From contig CAYLMM010000012.1 in the NCBI GenBank assembly GCA_964384825.1, positions 1 to 56,607 of the forward strand: 56,607 nt of DNA, given 5' to 3'. The first letter of the stretch is position 1, and each line of letters opens with the position of its first letter. Positions 41,071-47,654 of the stretch are shown in pieces. The position numbers were made by a program, and so were the translations under genes. Source of the DNA: CAYLMM01 sp964384825. Its GTDB lineage: Bacteria > Krumholzibacteriota > Krumholzibacteriia > LZORAL124-64-63. Below the pieces are notes generated by a model that searched no databases, had not been told where the DNA came from, and saw only the letters and a list, made by a program, of their open reading frames with translations.

Positions 41071-41466
41071 TCAGGAAGCGTTCAGGAGCATGGCGATATG
41101 CTCCTTCAGGAATTCGCGGCCCTGGTCATCGATATGGGTGAAGAAGACGGCGATCTCCCGGGAATCGACGACGCTCTCGGGGTCCTCGGGCACCACGCGC
41201 ACGACGATGCCCTCGCAGTTGGCCGATCCGTAGCGTTCGGCGCCTTCGGCGTCGGGATCGGTGAGCGGCAACTCCAGCACCATGTTCAGCTTGGTCATCG
41301 GCTCGATGAAGTGGTCGGAACGGAAATAGACTCCGGAGGAACTGATGTTCAGCGTCTCCATGGTGGCCGGCCTGCTCGAACCGTCGGCCAGCGGCACCTG
41401 CACCTTCAGCGTCAGGGTCGCGTCGACCCTTTGCGCCCTGCGACGCTCGATATTTCCATCGGACAT
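41071..41466 (-). CDS. PilZ-domain cyclic-di-GMP receptor
   Basis: This single-domain protein has 131 residues. The c-di-GMP binding motif R9-R-A-Q-R13 and the N40-I-S-S-S-G45 motif of the PilZ fold are intact, so binding is expected. No YcgR-N domain is present. It lies just upstream of the flgF operon and has its own sigma-54-like promoter, which suggests a link between c-di-GMP and flagella (brake or assembly) or the surface fibre. The target is unknown. Confidence 0.88.
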   Translation of the reverse strand: MSDGNIERRRAQRVDATLTLKVQVPLADGSSRPATMETLNISSSGVYFRSDHFIEPMTKLNMVLELPLTDPDAEGAERYGSANCEGIVVRVVPEDPESVVDSREIAVFFTHIDDQGREFLKEHIAMLLNAS

Positions 41467-41534
41467 CTGCGGCCTCCTTGACGCGCCGCCAAGCGGGCGA
41501 CGACGGCTTTGAACCTCCGTACCCCTCTATCTAT

Positions 41535-41549
41535 GCCAATACCGTTCCA
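41535..41549 (-). promoter_or_regulatory. Probable sigma-54 promoter of the PilZ gene
   Basis: On the minus strand TGGAACGGTATTGGC matches nine of eleven consensus bases and keeps both the GG and the GC at the right ten-base spacing. The start would be near 41523, about 57 bases before the PilZ ATG. It directly follows the terminator of the small basic protein gene, so a promoter is expected here. Confidence 0.6.
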
Positions 41550-41559
41550 GGTGTAAACC

Positions 41560-41594
41560 AAAAAAAAAGACCGGCGCCCGAAAAGGCGCCGGTC
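41560..41594 (-). terminator. Rho-independent terminator after the small basic protein gene
   Basis: Minus strand: GACCGGCGCC and GGCGCCGGTC pair over ten positions with a short loop and are followed by nine T. It ends the transcript of the 29-residue protein ten bases after its stop codon. Confidence 0.95.
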
Positions 41595-41604
41595 CGCGTA
41601 CAGG

Positions 41605-41694
41605 CTACTTCTTCTTATGCCTGTTCTTGCGCAGACGCTTCTTGCGTTTGTGCGTCGCGATCTTCTTGCGCTTACGCTTTCTCCCGTTGGGCAT
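41605..41694 (-). CDS. 29-residue AURKAIP1/COX24-type basic ribosomal protein
   Basis: The product is 29 residues, of which 18 are Lys or Arg (MPNGRKRKRKKIATHKRKKR, then LRKNRHKKK). This matches the small AURKAIP1/COX24-domain proteins annotated next to many Bacteroidota and related genomes, kin to the mitochondrial small-subunit protein mS38. Binding to rRNA is likely. It has its own promoter with a good -10 (TATAAT) and a strong terminator, which proves it is an independent gene despite its size. Confidence 0.85.
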   Translation of the reverse strand: MPNGRKRKRKKIATHKRKKRLRKNRHKKK

Positions 41695-41816
41695 TCCAAC
41701 CACCTTTTTCAGATTCGAACCCGTAACGAATTTTGACGCCGTCCGTCGTACGACATCTGACCTCGCGGCGACGGACAGCTGAAAGCTTCCCTTCGCGACA
41801 CGAACGGCAATTGCAC

Positions 41817-41845
41817 ATTATAACAGCGCCTCGCCCCGGAATCAA
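41817..41845 (-). promoter_or_regulatory. Sigma-70 promoter of the small basic protein gene
   Basis: On the minus strand TTGATT, 17 bases, TATAAT. The -35 box overlaps the HU stop codon and lies within a perfect eight-base-pair hairpin (41835-41853, loop of three). Leader of about 115 bases. Confidence 0.75.
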
Positions 41846-42162
41846 ATTCCGGGATCCACGGGGCCTGCATCCACGACCGGGGATCCATCCGGGTTCAGGC
41901 GATCCTTCAGGTCGTTCGAGGCCTTGAAGTACGGCACCTGCTTGGCCGGCACCATGACCGAGTCTCCCGTTCGGGGATTGCGGGCGATCCTGGCCCGTCG
42001 CCCCTTCACCTTGAAACTCCCGAAACCCCGCAGCTCGACCTTGTCCCCGCGGACCAGGGCGTGCCCGATGTTTTCGAGAATCAGGTTCACGACGATCCCG
42101 GTGTCCTTCTTGCTGACTCCGGTCTCGGCGGCGATCAACTCGACAAGTTCGGCTTTGGTCAT
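41842..42162 (-). CDS. hup: HU/IHF-family DNA-binding protein
   Basis: This histone-like protein has 106 residues. The fold is complete: MTKAELVELIAAETGVSKKDTGIVVNLILENI, then KVELRGFGSFKVKGRRARIARNPRTGDSVMVPAKQVPYFKAS. The RNPRTG beta-arm tip that bends DNA is present. An extra C-terminal tail of about 15 residues (Pro/Asp/Gly-rich) is unusual for HU. DNA bending by HU or IHF is often needed at sigma-54 promoters. Whether this copy serves the neighbouring ones is not shown. Confidence 0.95.
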   Translation of the reverse strand: MTKAELVELIAAETGVSKKDTGIVVNLILENIGHALVRGDKVELRGFGSFKVKGRRARIARNPRTGDSVMVPAKQVPYFKASNDLKDRLNPDGSPVVDAGPVDPGI

Positions 42163-42231
42163 GGCAAACCCCTGTCGGAAATCCCTCCAAAGTCTTCCCG
42201 CGGGAACCCTCGTCCCCTCTTCCAGTTTCCA

Positions 42232-42260
42232 TTTCTAGCATGCGTGAAGAAGGACGGCAA
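42232..42260 (-). promoter_or_regulatory. Probable sigma-70 promoter of the HU gene
   Basis: On the minus strand TTGCCG, 17 bases, TAGAAA, about 70 bases before the HU ATG. Each box has four of six consensus bases. Confidence 0.45.
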
Positions 42261-42639
42261 GACTTTTTTCACAGCTCGGTCAAGGCAAATCCTTGCCGCT
42301 AAATATGATGCGTAGGGAAATGGGATTTCGATCCGCAACCGGACCTGGAAGGAGGAGGAGAAGGAGATGTTTCCCGCACTTGTCGAGTGCCCGACCAACC
42401 TGAGCTACAATTCGGAGAGCGTAGTGCGATCAGCAGACAAGGCCCGAACAGCGCAGGAAACATCTTCAACGGTTTCCATGACTACCAAGGCGCGTGCCAT
42501 GCGGCCGCCGGCAGGTGCGGCAACGGCGGGAGCAAACGGATACATGTTGTCGGGAAATAAGTTACGCAGATGGATTCCCGGGCGAGCAAATCGGAGGCCA
42601 TCGGGACGCAGCATCCCGATCATTGCGGAATGAAAGGAA
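42261..42639. other. Unassigned stretch between HU and the sugar nucleotidyltransferase gene
   Basis: No gene could be supported here. A plus-strand frame of 88 codons starts at 42367 after a very purine-rich AAGGAGGAGGAGAAGGAG, but its composition and lack of any recognisable family make it doubtful. The minus strand shows a tRNA-like D-arm word near 42395 without a full cloverleaf. Short inverted repeats GCACT/AGTGC and CAAGG/CCTTG occur. Confidence 0.3.
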
Positions 42640-42684
42640 CGCCGGTCCCCGCCGGGGCGCTTTGCCACCGCACGGGGACCGGCG
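42640..42684 (-). terminator. Probable terminator after the sugar nucleotidyltransferase gene
   Basis: On the minus strand CGCCGGTCCCCG and CGGGGACCGGCG form a perfect twelve-base-pair stem around a 21-base loop, followed by the T/C-rich TTCCTTTC. It begins six bases after the stop codon. The loop is long for a standard terminator. Confidence 0.6.
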
Positions 42685-42689
42685 GGAAA

Positions 42690-44093
42690 TCACCGGGAGC
42701 CACCGGCAAGCCTGAGGAACAGCTCGCGATGGGCCTCGGTCAGGACGCAGCCGCGGCGCCGCATCGCGACCTCGGCGGTGGCCAGGGCCCGCTCGGGGTC
42801 GTGGCGGCCGGCCCCGCCGTCGCCCCACATGAAGCAAGGCGTGAACTTTCCAGGAAAACCCGTTGCGAAGACGTTGCTTGCGAATCCGACCACCGAGCCG
42901 GTGTTGAAGAGCGTGCCGATCGCCGTCTTCACGTGATCTCCGATCATCGCACCGAGGAAACGGCACCCGGTGGGCTCTTCGCCGCCGCCGAGATCGACCC
43001 GGATCTCGCCGTAGTTGTTCTTCAGATCGGAGTTGGTGGTGCCGGCTCCCAGATTCACCCAGGAGCCCAGCAGGGCGTGGCCGAGGAAACCGTAATGCTG
43101 CTTGTTGGAAAGCGCGGCGATCTGGGTTTCGGCGATCTCGCCGGACAGCCGGCAGGCGGCCGCCGCCGCGACCTCGCCCGCCAACAGCGTGCCGGGCTTG
43201 ATCCGGCCCCCTGTTCCCAGCCACAGCGGCCCCTGGAGCACGGCGTTGGCGCCGACGGCCGAACCGCTCTCTATAATGATCGGGCCACCGGTCGCATCGA
43301 GGACGCAGCCCGCGGCCAGGTCCACATCCTCGCCGAGCAGTACGGGCCGGTCGCCGCGGCGAAACACGCCTTCGGGCAGGTCGCGGCCTTCGGCGCCGAC
43401 GGCGGCCAGTGGGGCGGGATGCGTCCAGAGCGGCGCCGCGATATCGGGATCGGGCACGGCGCCGAAAAGCGTCCGGCCCGGAACGGCGCCGTCGACGGCG
43501 ACCCGGGCGGCGTCGGCAGCCAGGGCCTCGCCGATCTCGCCGACCCTCTCCCACAGGGTCCGCCAGGCGCGAGGCCCCCGATCCGCAGCCGGGGCGACGG
43601 GCCAATCCGGCTGCCAGGCATCCGGGCTGGCGTCGTGCCGCACCCACGCCCCCTGCTCGTCCACGGCGCGGTCCCACTCGGCCCAGGAGGCGATCAGATC
43701 GCCCGCACGCGAGGCCGGCAGCACCGCGGCGGTCGCTCCGTCCCGATCGTTCCAGACGCCGTCGGGGGCATCATCGGCCAGCAGGCGGTCGAGATCGGCT
43801 GAGTCTCCCCGCAGACGCGAGGAAAGCATCACGGCGCGGTCGGCCCGGTCCAGGGCGTCGCGGCAGGCGGCGGCGCCGCAACGCATGCCGGCGGGCAGGC
43901 ATTCCAGCTGGAGCGGCTCGAGAATCCCTCGCGGCAGCAGGACGACCTGCGCGTCCCGGCGCTTCGCCGCCGCGGCCACCCGCTCGCGCAGGTTGAACAT
44001 CCCCCAACCCATATCATAGACGGGGGTTCCCCAGGCCAGAGGCCGGAACCGCACCGCGGTGTGATCCTCGAAGATGATGACGATACGTTTCAA
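42690..44093 (-). CDS. Putative GlmU-like sugar nucleotidyltransferase
   Basis: This protein has 467 residues. The N-terminal half has a short start (RIVIIFEDHTAVRFRPLAWGTPVYDM) found in the 'putative sugar nucleotidyltransferase' (GlmU_N_bac) family. The C-terminal half (about residues 250-420) is a left-handed beta-helix with hexapeptide repeats and the family hallmark GSWVNLGAGTTNSDLKNNYGEI. The classic pyrophosphorylase motif GxGTRM is not present, so the exact substrate is unknown. A role in activating a sugar phosphate for cell-surface glycans is likely. Confidence 0.8.
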   Translation of the reverse strand: MKRIVIIFEDHTAVRFRPLAWGTPVYDMGWGMFNLRERVAAAAKRRDAQVVLLPRGILEPLQLECLPAGMRCGAAACRDALDRADRAVMLSSRLRGDSADLDRLLADDAPDGVWNDRDGATAAVLPASRAGDLIASWAEWDRAVDEQGAWVRHDASPDAWQPDWPVAPAADRGPRAWRTLWERVGEIGEALAADAARVAVDGAVPGRTLFGAVPDPDIAAPLWTHPAPLAAVGAEGRDLPEGVFRRGDRPVLLGEDVDLAAGCVLDATGGPIIIESGSAVGANAVLQGPLWLGTGGRIKPGTLLAGEVAAAAACRLSGEIAETQIAALSNKQHYGFLGHALLGSWVNLGAGTTNSDLKNNYGEIRVDLGGGEEPTGCRFLGAMIGDHVKTAIGTLFNTGSVVGFASNVFATGFPGKFTPCFMWGDGGAGRHDPERALATAEVAMRRRGCVLTEAHRELFLRLAGGSR

Positions 44094-44266
44094 GATTCCT
44101 CCTATCCGGCTCTCTTGATCGGCCCCATCGCAGATCCTCGTCGATTATAGTGGGGCCCGGCCCGGTGGCCAGCAGGAATTGGATCGCGGCCGGGAAATCG
44201 CGCATTTGACTAGACATTAAAGATCCTGAATTATCAGCCGGCCCAGCCTGAACGAGGGGTTCCGCA

Positions 44267-44581
44267 ATTAGAAAGCCGAATCATCTCGCCCCCGCCCTGA
44301 TCGTGATCTTCATCCTGCTGCCCCCGGCGCCGAACCCGGCCAATCCCATGACCACGATCCTCTTCCGGGTGGACCGTGCGCAGCGGGTGCAGGTTTCGGT
44401 TCTGGATCTGCGCGGCCGCCGCGTAGCCCAGCTGGAGGACCGGCTCCGCGAGGCGGGCAGGTGGAGCGTCGTCTGGGACGGACGCGACGCGAACGGCCAC
44501 GAGGCTCCGTCGGGAACCTACATCGTGCGTCTGCGGGGGCAATCGCGCGAGATGTCGCGCAAGGTGTCGCTGGTCCGTTGA
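44267..44581 (+). CDS. Orphan FlgD-type Ig domain (sorting-like) with possible signal peptide
   Basis: The clear part is a FlgD Ig-like domain of about 80 residues: APNPANPMTTILFRVDRAQR, then DLRGRRVAQLEDRL and VVWDGRDANGHEAPSGTYIV. In FCB bacteria this domain normally ends large secreted proteins. Here nothing large precedes it. A GTG start at 44303 gives 92 residues; a rare ATT at 44267 would add a signal-like stretch (HLAPALIVIFILL). The frame is closed by a stop at 44249. It could be a short secreted protein or the remnant of a lost larger gene. Confidence 0.5.
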   Translation: MRKPNHLAPALIVIFILLPPAPNPANPMTTILFRVDRAQRVQVSVLDLRGRRVAQLEDRLREAGRWSVVWDGRDANGHEAPSGTYIVRLRGQSREMSRKVSLVR

Positions 44582-44594
44582 GCGGCCGGGAAAG

Positions 44595-45032
44595 CTAGTC
44601 GCAGTCCACGCAGAGAGTCAGACGGGCGTCGGCGGAAACCCGGGGCAGCAGCTTCGCGATTTCGGCGGCGCCCATGTCCACCATCTTCACTCCCAGTTCG
44701 TCCAGCGCGATGTTCGTGTAGCCGCCGGCGGCCAGGGGCGCGGCGGCCAGGACGATGCCTTCGGAATCGCGGGCCTCGAGCCTGACGCCCACGGCCCGGT
44801 CGGCCCGGCCCCGGAAAGAAAGCATGCCGCCCCGCATCCGGCCCCGATCCAGCGGAACGATCTCTGCGGAATCGATGGACCTGACCGACAGCGCGGGCAG
44901 GACCGTCACCCGGCCGGAGAAATGGAACTCGTGGACCGCCCCGTCGCCCGCGGCTGCGCAGACCGGGCACAGCGAAACCGCGCCGGCCAGCGCGGCGATC
45001 GACAGCCACAAGAGAATTCTCCGGGGTCGCAT
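44595..45032 (-). CDS. Small secreted beta-rich protein of unknown function
   Basis: This protein has 145 residues with a signal peptide (ILLWLSIAALAGAVSLCPVCAAA). The mature part alternates hydrophobic and polar residues as in a beta-sandwich (FHFSGRVTVLPALSVRSI, LSFRGRADRAVGVRLEARD) and ends in CVDCD. Its size, export signal and place next to DUF4402 and chaperone-usher genes make it a candidate minor subunit, but no family is recognised. It is transcribed away from the DUF4402 genes. Confidence 0.7.
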   Translation of the reverse strand: MRPRRILLWLSIAALAGAVSLCPVCAAAGDGAVHEFHFSGRVTVLPALSVRSIDSAEIVPLDRGRMRGGMLSFRGRADRAVGVRLEARDSEGIVLAAAPLAAGGYTNIALDELGVKMVDMGAAEIAKLLPRVSADARLTLCVDCD

Positions 45033-45144
45033 GCGGAGTCCGCCTCGGGATGCGTGAGCCGTTCCGCCCCGAACGGGCGGATCCTGTTGCCGAGACCGAT
45101 TCTACCACATCCGCGGCCGCCGCGAAAATTCTTCGGAAATATCT

Positions 45145-45173
45145 TAAAATATTTCTCAAGCCTCCCCCGAGAA
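45145..45173 (+). promoter_or_regulatory. Very weak sigma-28-like element before the first DUF4402 gene
   Basis: TAAA, 17 bases, CCCGAGAA resembles the sigma-28 boxes at flgM and fliC, but the spacer is two bases too long and the -35 is minimal. It overlaps a perfect AAATAT/ATATTT inverted repeat (45138-45155). No sigma-54 element was found for this gene. Confidence 0.2.
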
Positions 45174-45279
45174 GAACCGAAACCTTGCATCAGCGGGGCT
45201 GGAATGTGCGGACTGCCCTCGGAAACCTTCGTGATCCCCAAGGATGGGGACAAAGCCTCAAGCAAGGAGTGGTTCAATG

Positions 45280-45771
45280 AAGTTCGCGACGCGTATGCTG
45301 GTTATGTTCGTGGTCCTGAGTGTCGCCGGATTCGCCTTCGCGGTGGATCTGCCCCTGGACGGCAAAGTCGACGTGTTCATTCCCCTGACCGTCGCCGAGA
45401 CCTTCGAGCTCGACTTCGGCGCCGTCAACGACCAGGACGGTACCGTGACCCTGGATCTGCTCGACGCCATCACCGTCGACGCGAGCTCCATCCACGCCGG
45501 TGGCACCACCCAGAGCGGTGTGTACACCTTCTCCGGTTCGGCCAACCAGACGATCGACATCGCGATCGCCGCCAACAACGCCAACGGCCTGAACCTGACC
45601 AACTTCACCACCGACCTCGGTGGCGGCACCTTCCCGCTCGTGGGCGAAGCCCTCGACGGCGCCGGCGACCTGGCCTGCACCATCGGCGCCGACCTGACCG
45701 TCGTCGCCGCCACCGCGGCCGAAGGCGCCAACCAGAGCCTGAACTTCACCTTCACGGCGAACTACAACTAG
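45280..45771 (+). CDS. DUF4402-like secreted subunit, copy 1
   Basis: This protein has 163 residues: signal peptide (LVMFVVLSVAGFAFA), then a DUF4402-like beta domain of about 140 residues with ETFELDFGAVNDQDGTVTLD at the start, SIHAGGTTQSGVYTFSG in the middle and a conserved end NFTFTANYN. DUF4402 proteins are secreted, pilin-like, and often sit beside chaperone-usher genes. It starts at ATG 45280 behind AAGGAG. It is a paralogue of the gene at 46015, with the same length and shared SIH.GG, NGLNL.NFTT and NYN motifs. A perfect terminator follows. Confidence 0.75.
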   Translation, partial: KFATRMLVMFVVLSVAGFAFAVDLPLDGKVDVFIPLTVAETFELDFGAVNDQDGTVTLDLLDAITVDASSIHAGGTTQSGVYTFSGSANQTIDIAIAANNANGLNLTNFTTDLGGGTFPLVGEALDGAGDLACTIGADLTVVAATAAEGANQSLNFTFTANYN

Positions 45772-45792
45772 ATCATTCGCCCGAGTGAGATC

Positions 45793-45830
45793 TCCGGGAG
45801 GACGAGCAATCGTCCTCCCGGAATTTTTTT
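45793..45830 (+). terminator. Rho-independent terminator after DUF4402 copy 1
   Basis: TCCGGGAGGACGA and TCGTCCTCCCGGA form a perfect thirteen-base-pair stem with the tetraloop GCAA, followed by seven T. It makes copy 1 a single-gene transcript, strongly expressed and efficiently stopped, as expected for a major subunit. Confidence 0.97.
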
Positions 45831-45937
45831 GCGTCTGATGCGGCGGACGAATCCTGGCCACCCCGCTCCGGAATATCCTTCTCCGAGCTTCCCGTCCAAT
45901 CTTCTGATATGCAGGCGTTTACGGAACAGGATGCCGA

Positions 45938-45952
45938 TGGCACGGCCATTGC
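45938..45952 (+). promoter_or_regulatory. Sigma-54 promoter of DUF4402 copy 2
   Basis: TGGCACGGCCATTGC matches the sigma-54 consensus TGGCACG-N4-TTGC at every defined base and lies in noncoding DNA 63 bases before the ATG at 46015. Expected start near 45964. Confidence 0.85.
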
Positions 45953-46014
45953 CCTCCTTGGGATCGGAAAACCCGGTCGAGCGCCGGTCGACCAATCCGA
46001 GGAGGTTGAGCGCC

Positions 46015-46506
46015 ATGCGGCCGAAGAGGCCATGGGCAAGACATCCCTACCCGCCGCCGAACAGCTGGACGATGTTCCTGCTCGGTGCGCTGCTGTGTCT
46101 GGCGGCGGTGCCGGCGTACGCCCAGCTGACGATCCAGGAAACGCTCGAGCTGGACTTCGGCGCGGTCGTCGATCTGAACGGGTCGGTGGTGCTCGACCTG
46201 AACGACACGATCACGTCGGATCCGAACAGCATCCATGTCGGAGGTCTCGTATCTTCAGGGCTTTACACCATCCAGGGTGACGCCTTGCGGACGATCGACA
46301 TCAACATCATCGCCCAGAACAGCAACGGACTGAACCTGTCGAACTTCACCACCAGCGAGGGTTCGCCGCCGATCCTGAACGCCGCCCTCGATGCGGTCGG
46401 CGAGCTCGATCTGACCATCGGCGCGACCCTGACGGTGCAGGCCTCGAACGCCGTGCCGGGAATCAACCAGGCGCTGGCATACACCGTCAACGTGAACTAC
46501 AACTAG
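46015..46506 (+). CDS. DUF4402-like secreted subunit, copy 2
   Basis: This protein has 163 residues from ATG 46015, ten bases after GAGGAGG. The open frame reaches further upstream but would run through the sigma-54 promoter. The signal peptide is MFLLGALLCLAAVPAYA. The mature part (TIQETLELDFGAVVDLNGSV to YTVNVNYN) closely follows copy 1, with SIHVGG..SGLYT and NGLNLSNFTT shared. A beta-strand subunit handled by the nearby PapD-like chaperone is likely. No terminator follows, so read-through into the chaperone operon is possible. Confidence 0.75.
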   Translation: MRPKRPWARHPYPPPNSWTMFLLGALLCLAAVPAYAQLTIQETLELDFGAVVDLNGSVVLDLNDTITSDPNSIHVGGLVSSGLYTIQGDALRTIDINIIAQNSNGLNLSNFTTSEGSPPILNAALDAVGELDLTIGATLTVQASNAVPGINQALAYTVNVNYN

Positions 46507-46778
46507 CCGCGCCGAAAGACAGCAAAGCCTCCGTCCGCTTCAGTTCCGCCCCCTTCGCCAAGGCATGATTTCAGGTCGATGTGGTCAATTGCTGGCCGCC
46601 GCTTCCGCTGCGCCCCTCGCCGTCGAGTTCGCAACTCACTAGAATAAAACAAATTGCGCGATCCGGCGGCGGAAAGACGATGGCACGGGCGTTGCGTTTC
46701 CGCGTTCTGTCAATTCACGGCCGGCCGGGAGAGGCGAATCCCGGCGTCCGTCAAATCACGTCCCGGGGAGGATGATCC
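46507..46778 (+). other. Control region before the chaperone-usher operon
   Basis: This 272-base stretch has no supported gene. It holds the sigma-54 promoter at 46681. TCAATTG near 46590 and GTCAATTCAC near 46710 resemble half-sites of the FleQ box, which is suggestive only. Confidence 0.4.
46681..46695 (+). promoter_or_regulatory. Sigma-54 promoter of the chaperone-usher operon
   Basis: TGGCACGGGCGTTGC is an exact match to the sigma-54 consensus TGGCACG-N4-TTGC. Transcription would start near 46707, about 70 bases before the chaperone ATG. It is almost identical to the elements before flgF and DUF4402 copy 2. Confidence 0.87.
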
Positions 46779-47654
46779 ATGTTCCGCAAGACGATCGGCG
46801 CCGTTCTGACGACCTTCATCCTGGCGGCGCTGCTGACCGCCGCGCCCGTGCGCGACGCGGAAGCCGGCTCCGCCGTTTCGATCGCCCCGACGCGGGTGCT
46901 GTTCAACGGCAAGGACCGCGTATCGACGATCTATCTGAGCAACAAGGGCGACAAGCCGGCCACCTACCGCATCTCGCTGTCGAACAAGCGAATGCTCGAA
47001 ACCGGCCAGATCGTGCCAGCCGACACCGCGATGCACGACGAGCGCTTCGCCCTGGACATGCTGCGATTCTCGCCGCGGCGCGTGGTCGTGCCGGCGCACG
47101 GCAGCCAGACCGTCCGGGTGATGCTGCGCACTCCTCGCGGCGGCGCGCTGCCCGCCGGGGAATATCGCTCGCACCTGACCTTCCAGTCGGTGCCGGACGT
47201 GCCCACGGTCGAGGAAGTCGAGAATTCCGACGGCGACATGCGCGTCAAGGCCGTGGCCATCATCGAGATGTCCATCCCGGTGATCGTACGCCGCGGCAAC
47301 CCGCAGGCCACGATCAGCTTCGGCACCCCGACGATGGACGGCAGCCACGACACCAAGGGCCGGCCCTACCTGACGGTGCCGATCCTGCGCAGCGGCGACC
47401 GATCGGTCTACGGCGACCTGAACGTGCATTTCATCGGCGACGACGGCGCGACCGAGCACCTGGCCATCCTGGGCGGCCTGGGTGTCTACCATCCGACTCC
47501 GGTGCGCAACGTCAGGGTTCCGCTGAACATCCCGGCCGGGCTCGACATGACCGGCGGCAAGCTGCGCTTCACCTACATCGAGACCGAGGAAAGCGGCGGC
47601 GATCTGGCGATCGCGGCCGAGATGCCGATCCAAGCGAGGGTGGCCACGGACTGA
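46779..47654 (+). CDS. PapD-like periplasmic pilus chaperone
   Basis: This protein has 291 residues with a signal peptide (GAVLTTFILAALLTAAPVRDAEA). The first Ig domain has the chaperone pattern SIAPTRVLFNGKDRVSTIYLSNKGDKPATYRISLSN and LRFSPRRVVVPAHGSQTVRVMLRTP. The second domain follows from about residue 165 (IPVIVRRGNPQATISF). It would complete the fold of DUF4402 subunits by donor-strand binding. It starts at ATG 46779 behind GGGGAGG and its TGA overlaps the usher ATG by one base, showing translational coupling. Confidence 0.85.
   Translation: MFRKTIGAVLTTFILAALLTAAPVRDAEAGSAVSIAPTRVLFNGKDRVSTIYLSNKGDKPATYRISLSNKRMLETGQIVPADTAMHDERFALDMLRFSPRRVVVPAHGSQTVRVMLRTPRGGALPAGEYRSHLTFQSVPDVPTVEEVENSDGDMRVKAVAIIEMSIPVIVRRGNPQATISFGTPTMDGSHDTKGRPYLTVPILRSGDRSVYGDLNVHFIGDDGATEHLAILGGLGVYHPTPVRNVRVPLNIPAGLDMTGGKLRFTYIETEESGGDLAIAAEMPIQARVATD

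Noticed and set aside
42367..42430. tRNA-like words on the minus strand (TAGCTCAGGTTGGT and a hairpin).
   Set aside because: The anticodon-type loop has five bases rather than seven, and no acceptor or T arm can be paired, so no tRNA is called.
42367..42633. An 88-codon frame after a strong purine-rich ribosome-like site.
   Set aside because: The composition and lack of any recognisable family make it unlike a gene; it was left as an unassigned stretch.
45829..46014. N-terminal extension of DUF4402 copy 2.
   Set aside because: It would include the sigma-54 promoter, and the signal peptide begins only after 46015.
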